Assembly: GCA_913063005.1 (NCBI GenBank)
Contig: CAJXZI010000150.1
Span: forward strand, 1 to 5,513
DNA: 5,513 bases
DNA from: an uncultured Halieaceae bacterium
GTDB taxonomy: Bacteria; Pseudomonadota; Gammaproteobacteria; Pseudomonadales; Halieaceae
Reading direction: 5' to 3'
Shown here: positions 1 through 4,868 of the stretch, piece after piece
How positions within the stretch are numbered: position 1 is the stretch's first letter
Layout of the letters: each line of letters begins with the position of its first letter
Notes under the pieces: generated by a model
Seen by the model: only the letters and a program-made list of their open reading frames with translations
The model's database searches: none
Told to the model about the DNA's origin: nothing
Position numbers and translations under genes: made by a program

Positions 1-1031
1 TTTTCAAGTAGGAAACGACTTGGTGCTTCGCGCATATCGTCTGTGTTGGGTTTAAAGGCTAGGCCCCAAACAGCAATCGTTTTACCTTCTAGATTAGCGC
101 CAAGGCGCTCCATCACTCGCTCAGCCAGCTTGTTTTTCTGGCGCTGGTTCGTATCGTGCACCGCAGTCAAGATTGACGCATGACAGCCTTCAGATTGTGC
201 AAGGTGCTTAAGTGCCCTCACGTCTTTCGGGAAGCAGGAACCGCCATAGCCAGCGCCTGGGTAGATGAACTGGTAGCCAATTCTTGGGTCTGAGCCGATG
301 CCCTGTCGCACCCATTCGATGTCCGCACCCACGGTTTCGGCAATATTGGCGATCTCGTTGATGAAGCTTATCTTTGTCGCAAGCATCGCATTCGCAGCGT
401 ACTTCGTGAGCTCAGCACTGCGAGGGTCCATAAACATAAGTTTGTCGCGGTTGCGATTGAAGGCTGAATACATGCGCTTGAAATCTGCTTTCGTGTCTTC
501 GGATCGCGCACCCACAATAATGCGGTCGGGACTTTTCGCGTCACTGACCGCCGAGCCTTCTTTTAAAAACTCTGGGTTCGAGCACACCTCAAACGGGTGG
601 TTGTGTCCGTGCGTTTTGAGGCCTGCTTGGATGCGCGCCGTCACGGCATCCGCTGTGCCGACGGGAACAGTCGATTTATTAACAACGACTTTGCCCGCGT
701 TAATGTGCTCGGCAATGCCGTCTGCGACGCTCATCACGTAGCGCAGGTCAGCGCTACCGTCGTCCCCAGAGGGCGTGCCAACGCAGATAAATAAAAAGTC
801 GCTATCCTGAACAGCGGTTCGCGTATCACTGGTAAAGGTTAGTAATCCCTCATCCACCGCTTGCAGCACCATATTGCTGAGACCAGGCTCGAAAAACGGG
901 ACTTCACCTGCGCGCAGGCGCTGGACACGCGCTTCGTCAATATCCATGCAAATAACGCGGTGACCCACGTCTGCAAACACAGCCGCTTGCACTAACCCGA
1001 CATAGCCGCTGCCAAAAATACTGATACGCAT
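1..1031 (-). CDS. ugd: UDP-glucose 6-dehydrogenase, C-terminus cut by window edge
   Basis: Oxidises UDP-glucose to UDP-glucuronate with two NAD+, supplying a cytoplasmic precursor for exopolysaccharide, capsule or LPS sugars. The minus-strand frame reads without a stop from ATG (1031-1029) for 343 residues to the window edge; the family is usually about 440-450 residues, so roughly the last 100 are missing. Visible signatures: N-terminal Rossmann motif GSGYVG (residues 7-12); the STVPVGT loop (120-126); NPEFLKEG (152-159), whose Glu and Lys line the active site; the central-domain helix ELTKYAANAMLATK (207-220); the catalytic Cys266 in GGSCFPKD (263-270); and the start of the C-terminal UDP-binding domain, GLAFKPNTDDMREAPS (323-338). 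The start is supported by a strong GGGGGAGGAAG Shine-Dalgarno just upstream and by the Rossmann strand beginning at residue 2. It is divergent from glyA. GDP-mannose dehydrogenase is the related alternative, but the motifs fit Ugd better. No anomaly is visible. Confidence 0.95.
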   Translation of the reverse strand, partial: MRISIFGSGYVGLVQAAVFADVGHRVICMDIDEARVQRLRAGEVPFFEPGLSNMVLQAVDEGLLTFTSDTRTAVQDSDFLFICVGTPSGDDGSADLRYVMSVADGIAEHINAGKVVVNKSTVPVGTADAVTARIQAGLKTHGHNHPFEVCSNPEFLKEGSAVSDAKSPDRIIVGARSEDTKADFKRMYSAFNRNRDKLMFMDPRSAELTKYAANAMLATKISFINEIANIAETVGADIEWVRQGIGSDPRIGYQFIYPGAGYGGSCFPKDVRALKHLAQSEGCHASILTAVHDTNQRQKNKLAERVMERLGANLEGKTIAVWGLAFKPNTDDMREAPSRFLLE

Positions 1032-1032
1032 G

Positions 1033-1043
1033 CTTCCTCCCCC
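1033..1043 (-). promoter_or_regulatory. ugd ribosome binding site
   Basis: Read on the minus strand, the segment is GGGGGAGGAAG and ends one base before the ugd ATG. The core GGAGG (1040-1036) lies 4 nt from the ATG, slightly closer than ideal. The upstream G-run gives alternative pairing registers. It fixes the ugd start. Confidence 0.75.
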
Positions 1044-1074
1044 AAATAAGCTGTGCAATGATCCAAGACTTCTA

Positions 1075-1101
1075 TGACATTTTTATGTCACTAATATGAC
1101 A
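1075..1101. promoter_or_regulatory. Candidate operator: palindrome plus third half-site at 11-bp period
   Basis: Seen directly: TGACAT (1075-1080), a TTTT spacer, then ATGTCA (1085-1090) form a perfect 6-bp inverted repeat. A third TGACA follows at 1097-1101. The three five-base units start at 1075, 1086 and 1097, exactly 11 bp apart, so all face the same side of the helix. The first and third units are both TATGACA (1073-1079 and 1095-1101). This spacing is typical of a cooperatively bound dimeric regulator. It lies in the divergent ugd-glyA region and overlaps the best candidate ugd -10. I do not recognise the motif: it does not match the E. coli MetR (TGAA-N5-TTCA) or PurR sites known at glyA. 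The regulator and target gene are unknown. Confidence 0.4.
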
Positions 1102-1125
1102 GCCGAGTGATCTGAATTAGGTCAA
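1096..1125 (-). promoter_or_regulatory. Possible sigma-70 promoter for ugd
   Basis: On the minus strand, TTGACC (1125-1120, five of six matches to TTGACA) is followed after 18 bp by TGTCAT (1101-1096, four of six matches to TATAAT). The box lies about 65 bp upstream of the ugd ATG. The -10 coincides with the third TGACA half-site of the candidate operator, which would suit repression. The match is moderate and unproven. Confidence 0.3.
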
Positions 1126-1149
1126 GTCTGGGTAAAACTGCCTATTCCA

Positions 1150-1178
1150 CTGCATGCTGTGGTTAGCTGCGCTATTAT
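1150..1178 (+). promoter_or_regulatory. Possible promoter for glyA and the downstream genes
   Basis: TATTAT at 1173-1178 is a good -10 match (five of six). The hexamer 17 bp upstream, CTGCAT at 1150-1155, is a poor -35, so this would be weak or activator-dependent. It would give a leader of roughly 55 nt before the glyA ATG. The candidate operator lies about 75-100 bp upstream of the -10, a position compatible with an activator. Confidence 0.3.
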
Positions 1179-1225
1179 CCCCAGATCGTCGATTTTCGCG
1201 CAGATGTTTGCGCCCCCTCTTTTCC

Positions 1226-1230
1226 AGGAG
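1226..1230 (+). promoter_or_regulatory. glyA ribosome binding site
   Basis: AGGAG lies 9 nt before the ATG at 1240. It favours this start over the upstream in-frame GTG at 1159 and ATG at 1204, neither of which has a comparable site and whose extra residues do not resemble SHMT. Confidence 0.7.
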
Positions 1231-1239
1231 AAACACCTC

Positions 1240-2538
1240 ATGAATCAGGCTGCGAAGACGCCCTCCGGTCACGGTTACTCATCGTCACAGACCATCTCAT
1301 CCTTTGATAGCGAACTGTGGGATGCGATGACGTTAGAGACGCAGCGTCAGGAAGAACATATTGAATTGATTGCCTCGGAAAATTACGCAAGTCCGCGTGT
1401 TTTAGAAGCGCAGGGTAGTGTGCTGACGAACAAGTACGCGGAGGGTTACCCTGGCAAGCGTTACTATGGCGGTTGTGAGTTTGTGGACCGCGCTGAAGTG
1501 CTGGCGATTGAGCGTGCTAAGGCCTTATTTGGCGCAGCATACGCCAACGTCCAGCCACACTCAGGATCAAGCGCGAACATTGCGGTGTTTCATGCGCTTT
1601 TGCAGCCTGGCGATACCGTCATGGGAATGAGTCTTGCTGACGGCGGCCACCTGACACATGGCGCCGGCGTTAATTTCTCCGGCAAGATATACAACGCAGT
1701 TCAGTACGGCATTGACAACTCAACAGGAGAGGTCGACTACGACGAGTTGATGAAAATCGCTCTGGAGCACAAGCCCAAGCTCATCATCGGCGGTTTCAGT
1801 GCTTACAGCCGAATCATGGATTGGTCGAAATTTCGTGAAATTGCTGATGCGGTGGGCGCTTATTTGTTGGTCGACATGGCGCACGTTGCAGGCTTGGTTG
1901 CTGCAGGCGTATACCCAAGCCCTATCCCTCACGCTGATGTTGTTACGACGACCACGCACAAAACACTGCGTGGTCCGCGATCAGGGTTGATCTTGGCGCG
2001 CGAGAATGAAGAGCTTCACAAGAAATTAAATTCGGCGATTTTCCCGGGCGCTCAAGGTGGGCCGCTAATGCACGCCATCGCCGCGAAAGCGGTTGCCTTT
2101 AAAGAAGCGATGGACCCTGCGTTTGTCGACTATCAACACCAGGTTGTTCGCAACGCTAAGGTCATGGCAGAGACATTTACGAGCCGAGGTTTTAATTTGG
2201 TATCGGGCGGCACCGACAATCACCTGATGCTTCTCGATCTGAGAGATAAGGAATACACGGGCAAAGACGCGGATGCCGCGCTCGGTCGAGCTTACATCAC
2301 GGTTAATAAGAATGCGGTACCCAACGATCCGCGGTCGCCGTTTGTGACCTCAGGGCTTCGTTTGGGAACACCCGCGATTACCACTCGTGGTTTTGGTGAT
2401 GAAGAAACTCAGGCGATGACGCACTGGATTTGTGACGTGCTTGAGGGCCTGGAGTCAAACGACCCAGAGTCGGTCATTGATGTGGTTCGCGAGAAGGTCA
2501 AAGCGCTTTGCGCACGTTTCCCCGTTTACGCGGACTGA
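1240..2538 (+). CDS. glyA: Serine hydroxymethyltransferase
   Basis: Cytoplasmic PLP enzyme that interconverts serine plus tetrahydrofolate with glycine plus 5,10-methylene-THF, the main source of one-carbon units. The product is 432 residues, against 417 for E. coli GlyA; most of the difference is an N-terminal Ser/Thr-rich extension of about 12 residues before the conserved core. Visible family signatures: HIELIASENY (40-49); KYAEGYPGKRYYGG with Glu68 and Tyr76 (E. coli Glu57 and Tyr65); PHSGS; GGHLTHG; VDMAHVAG with Asp212, which pairs with the PLP ring nitrogen; TTTTHKTLRGPR with Lys241 forming the PLP Schiff base; and SGLRLGTPA with Arg374, which binds the substrate carboxylate. Everything needed for activity is present. 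It is the first plus-strand gene, ends 38 nt before nrdR and has no terminator in the gap, so read-through into nrdR-rib is likely. The extension start is chosen from the AGGAG site; a shorter protein from Met30 would lack conserved residues. Confidence 0.97.
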   Translation: MNQAAKTPSGHGYSSSQTISSFDSELWDAMTLETQRQEEHIELIASENYASPRVLEAQGSVLTNKYAEGYPGKRYYGGCEFVDRAEVLAIERAKALFGAAYANVQPHSGSSANIAVFHALLQPGDTVMGMSLADGGHLTHGAGVNFSGKIYNAVQYGIDNSTGEVDYDELMKIALEHKPKLIIGGFSAYSRIMDWSKFREIADAVGAYLLVDMAHVAGLVAAGVYPSPIPHADVVTTTTHKTLRGPRSGLILARENEELHKKLNSAIFPGAQGGPLMHAIAAKAVAFKEAMDPAFVDYQHQVVRNAKVMAETFTSRGFNLVSGGTDNHLMLLDLRDKEYTGKDADAALGRAYITVNKNAVPNDPRSPFVTSGLRLGTPAITTRGFGDEETQAMTHWICDVLEGLESNDPESVIDVVREKVKALCARFPVYAD

Positions 2539-2563
2539 AGAAGCACCACTAGAAAAATAAGTT

Positions 2564-2569
2564 AGGGGG
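2564..2569 (+). promoter_or_regulatory. nrdR ribosome binding site
   Basis: AGGGGG lies 7 nt before the ATG at 2577, within the short glyA-nrdR gap. No promoter or hairpin stands out in that gap. Confidence 0.6.
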
Positions 2570-2576
2570 TAGTGCG

Positions 2577-3038
2577 ATGTTTTGTCCGTTTTGTGGGACC
2601 GACGACACAAAAGTCATCGATTCGAGATTGGTGGCTGACGGTGGGCAGGTTCGTCGCCGTCGCGAGTGCGTCAATTGCCGCGAGCGGTTCACCACATATG
2701 AGGCAGCTGAGCTCGTTATGCCTCGTGTCATCAAGCAAGATGGTAGTCGTGAACCCTTCGATGAGGAGAAGCTGCGCGCCGGTCTTCAGCGTGCATTGGA
2801 AAAGCGTCCCGTCGCGGTGGAAGCCGTTGAGAGCGAGTTGGGCCAGATCAAAAACCGTTTGAGAGCGACTGGCGAGCGAGAAATTGATTCACGCTCAGTG
2901 GGTGAGCTTGTGATGGAGGCGCTGAAGCGCCTCGATCAAGTCGCTTACGTTAGGTTCGCGTCGGTTTACCGGAGCTTCGAGGATCTTTCGGAGTTTCGCG
3001 ACGCCATTGCCTCGCTCGAAGCGGATCCCCAGAACTGA
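2577..3038 (+). CDS. nrdR: Transcriptional repressor NrdR
   Basis: NrdR represses ribonucleotide reductase operons by binding paired NrdR boxes; nucleotide binding (ATP versus dATP) controls its oligomeric state. The product is 153 residues, close to the family norm of about 150. The N-terminal zinc ribbon has Cys3 and Cys6 (MFCPFC) and Cys31 and Cys34 (ECVNC), with the DNA-binding Arg cluster VRRRR (25-29) and RERFTTYE (35-42) alongside. The ATP-cone spans about 49-139, opening at PRVIKQDGSREPF and including KLRAGLQRALEKRPV and LRATGEREI; the closing VAYVRFASVYRSFED (122-136) is strongly conserved. All expected residues are present. It sits 38 nt after glyA and only 8 nt before ribD, the usual gammaproteobacterial nrdR-rib arrangement. 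No convincing NrdR box pair occurs in the window, so its targets lie elsewhere. Confidence 0.97.
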   Translation: MFCPFCGTDDTKVIDSRLVADGGQVRRRRECVNCRERFTTYEAAELVMPRVIKQDGSREPFDEEKLRAGLQRALEKRPVAVEAVESELGQIKNRLRATGEREIDSRSVGELVMEALKRLDQVAYVRFASVYRSFEDLSEFRDAIASLEADPQN

Positions 3039-3046
3039 GTTATAAG

Positions 3047-4162
3047 ATGTCCCGTTCTGATGAATCGTGGATGTCAGAGGCGATCAAAGTGGGTCGCAAG
3101 GCCCGGGTGTGGTCTGCGCCTAACCCAGCGGTTGGATGCGTGCTGGTAAAAGACGATCAGCTTCTTGCGGCCGGTTTTACGCACCCCACGGGTCAACAGC
3201 ACGCTGAAGTTCACGCGCTCTCTCGAACCGATGATGCAAAGGGTGCGACTGCCTACGTCACGTTGGAGCCCTGTGCGCACACGGGCCATACGGGACCTTG
3301 CGTTGAGGCACTCATCGACGCCGAAGTTGCTCGTGTGGTCGTCGCTTGTGTTGATCCGGATCCGCGGGTAGCAGGAAAAGGCATTGCGCGCCTTGAGGCT
3401 GCCGGAATTGATGTGATGACGGATGTCTGTAAGGCCGAGGCTGAAGATGAATTGCGAGGGTTCTTTCTGCGGCTGTCGCGAGGCTGGGGCAGAGTCACCG
3501 TAAAAATGGCGATGTCTGCTGATGGTCGAACAGCTATGGCCTCAGGGGAGAGTCAATGGATCACAGGTGCGGCGGCCCGAGAGGATGTGCAAGCGTGGCG
3601 TGCGGAGAGCGATGTGATTCTTACGGGACGTGGCACGGTTGAGGCCGATGATTGTGCGTTGACCTTGCGGCAGTGTGTGAATCGGCTCTCTAATGAAGAC
3701 TGGCGCCGAGCTCTAACCCGGCCAACGCCCCGTGCCGTCGTAGATTCACATGCAATGGTCGGGTGTAGTGCAAACGTTGTGCGTGGTGAGACTCCGACCT
3801 ACCTTTTTACCCGTTCGGACGCGACACTGGACCCTGCAATGCCGTCGACGGTGAGCCACATTCAGGTCGCTAGCCATGAGACCGGCCTTGATCTCAATGC
3901 TATTTTGAAAGTGCTCGGCGACAGAGGCGCTAATGAAATTCTTATCGAGGCGGGCCCCACATTGGTGGGCGCTTTGGAGCAGCAAGGGCTCGTTGATCAG
4001 TGGCTTATCTACATGGCGCCTAGCATGTTAGGCGCTGACGCAAGACCAGCACACGCTGGGGTCTTTAAAACGCTCAGTGATGCCCCCAAGTACACTATAA
4101 CGAGTCACGACCTGATTGGCGGTGACTTGCGTATTACCCTTCGCGCGGCAGACGAGCATTAG
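3047..4162 (+). CDS. ribD: Bifunctional diaminohydroxyphosphoribosylaminopyrimidine deaminase / 5-amino-6-(5-phosphoribosylamino)uracil reductase
   Basis: Catalyses the second and third steps of riboflavin synthesis: zinc-dependent deamination of the pyrimidine made by GTP cyclohydrolase II, then NADPH-dependent reduction of the ribose chain. The product is 371 residues, like E. coli RibD (367). The deaminase domain (about 1-145) has PNPAVGCVLV (25-34) and the zinc/catalytic set HAE (His52, Glu54) with PCAHTGHTGPC (Cys76, Cys85). The reductase domain (about 148-368) has the substrate/NADPH region KMAMSADGRTAMASGESQWI (153-172), GTVEADD (196-202) and EAGPTLVGAL (301-310). One small oddity is His81 in the zinc-motif loop, where Arg or Lys is more common. 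The start at 3047 is 8 nt after the nrdR stop and has only a weak Shine-Dalgarno (GAG at 3037-3039), suggesting translational coupling to nrdR. The next Met (residue 9) aligns with an internal Met of E. coli RibD, so the first start is preferred. Confidence 0.96.
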   Translation: MSRSDESWMSEAIKVGRKARVWSAPNPAVGCVLVKDDQLLAAGFTHPTGQQHAEVHALSRTDDAKGATAYVTLEPCAHTGHTGPCVEALIDAEVARVVVACVDPDPRVAGKGIARLEAAGIDVMTDVCKAEAEDELRGFFLRLSRGWGRVTVKMAMSADGRTAMASGESQWITGAAAREDVQAWRAESDVILTGRGTVEADDCALTLRQCVNRLSNEDWRRALTRPTPRAVVDSHAMVGCSANVVRGETPTYLFTRSDATLDPAMPSTVSHIQVASHETGLDLNAILKVLGDRGANEILIEAGPTLVGALEQQGLVDQWLIYMAPSMLGADARPAHAGVFKTLSDAPKYTITSHDLIGGDLRITLRAADEH

Positions 4163-4173
4163 GCGCTGCTCCA

Positions 4174-4197
4174 GAAACGCGAAACGAAACGCGACAC
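4174..4197 (+). repeat. 12-bp tandem duplication in the ribD-ribE spacer
   Basis: GAAACGCGAAAC (4174-4185) is followed directly by GAAACGCGACAC (4186-4197), differing at one base. It fills about half of the 49-nt spacer between the ribD stop and the ribE start and lies just before the ribE Shine-Dalgarno (GAGAGA, 4201-4206). It is probably a small slippage duplication; a regulatory role is not evident. Confidence 0.6.
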
Positions 4198-4211
4198 GAC
4201 GAGAGATATTT

Positions 4212-4868
4212 ATGTTTACCGGAATCATTCAAGCCGTGGGTGAGGTGGCTGCCATCGAACCTGCTGACGGCGACGTGAAACTCAGGATAAAGACCGGCAA
4301 GCTCCCTCTTGCGGATGTCCAGTTGGGTGACAGCATTGCCACGAACGGCGTCTGCCTAACCGTGACTGAACTTCCCGGTGATGGCTATTGGGCGGATGTG
4401 TCCAACGAGACGCTATCACTCACATCGCTCAAGGGAATCAAAGTCGGCAGCGCAGTGAATCTCGAGAAGTCGCTCACGCCCACGACGGCACTGGGCGGCC
4501 ATTTGGTGAGTGGCCATGTTGATGGCTTGGGCAAGGTTGTTGCTTTAACACGTGATGCACGGTCTTGGCGTGTGACGATCGAGGCGCCGGCAGGGCTTGC
4601 TAAATACATTGCCCAAAAAGGCAGTATTTGCATCGACGGGACGAGCCTGACTGTCAACTCGGTCGATGGACCGCGTTTTGATTTGAACATTATTCCGCAA
4701 ACCTGGGACGAGACGGTGTTCAGTCAGTACACCGTCGGTACCGAGGTAAACCTTGAGGTGGATATTATTGCGCGATATTTAGAGCGTTTGCTCCAATCGG
4801 GTGTTGTGCCCACGAGTGACGGCGTTACTCTAGAGACCCTCAAAAATGCGGGGTATCGCAGTGATTGA
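4212..4868 (+). CDS. ribE: Riboflavin synthase, alpha subunit
   Basis: Catalyses the final step of riboflavin synthesis, dismutation of two 6,7-dimethyl-8-ribityllumazine molecules to riboflavin plus the diaminouracil precursor; it works as a trimer (the gene is called ribC in E. coli). The product is 218 residues, normal for the family. It has the two expected tandem lumazine-binding barrels. Barrel one (about 1-97) begins with the diagnostic MFTGII and contains NGVCLTV (45-51, Cys48). Barrel two (about 98-195) opens at GGHLVSGHVDG (95-105, His97 and His102) and contains IDGTSLTVN (141-149) and IIPQT (160-164). The start at 4212 is fixed by the N-terminal MFTGI motif and by GAGAGA five nt upstream; the frame stays open upstream inside ribD, but that extension is not conserved. 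Position 163 is Gln where many homologues have His, though E. coli has Glu there, so this is not alarming. The end overlaps the next gene. Confidence 0.96.
   Translation: MFTGIIQAVGEVAAIEPADGDVKLRIKTGKLPLADVQLGDSIATNGVCLTVTELPGDGYWADVSNETLSLTSLKGIKVGSAVNLEKSLTPTTALGGHLVSGHVDGLGKVVALTRDARSWRVTIEAPAGLAKYIAQKGSICIDGTSLTVNSVDGPRFDLNIIPQTWDETVFSQYTVGTEVNLEVDIIARYLERLLQSGVVPTSDGVTLETLKNAGYRSD
4850..4853 (+). promoter_or_regulatory. Possible ribosome binding site for the ribBA-like gene
   Basis: GGGG lies inside the ribE end, 7 nt before the GTG at 4861. The competing in-frame ATG at 4846 has TAGAGA (4831-4836) 9 nt upstream. The two are close in quality, so the start remains ambiguous by five codons. 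Confidence 0.35.

Noticed and set aside
298..741. Plus-strand open frame of 147 codons over ugd
   Set aside because: It lies opposite the well-conserved minus-strand ugd frame and has no ribosome binding site or recognisable domain.
1167..1203. CTGCGC (1167-1172) and GCGCAG (1198-1203) inverted repeat in the glyA leader
   Set aside because: Only 6 bp with a 25-nt loop and no T-run; expected by chance and not convincing as a riboswitch or attenuator.
1159..1239. Upstream extension of the glyA reading frame (GTG 1159, ATG 1204)
   Set aside because: The added residues resemble nothing in SHMT, the stretch contains the likely promoter -10, and the clear AGGAG site points to the ATG at 1240.
2539..2576. 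Possible terminator between glyA and nrdR
   Set aside because: The 38-nt gap has no inverted repeat followed by T residues; it is A-rich and then the nrdR ribosome binding site.
4091..4098. ACACTATA resembling half of an NrdR box
   Set aside because: It is a single half-site inside ribD coding sequence with no partner one to three helical turns away.
4163..4211. Possible FMN riboswitch or promoter before ribE
   Set aside because: The 49-nt spacer is far too short for an FMN riboswitch, which needs well over 100 nt, and shows no conserved RFN-element sequence.
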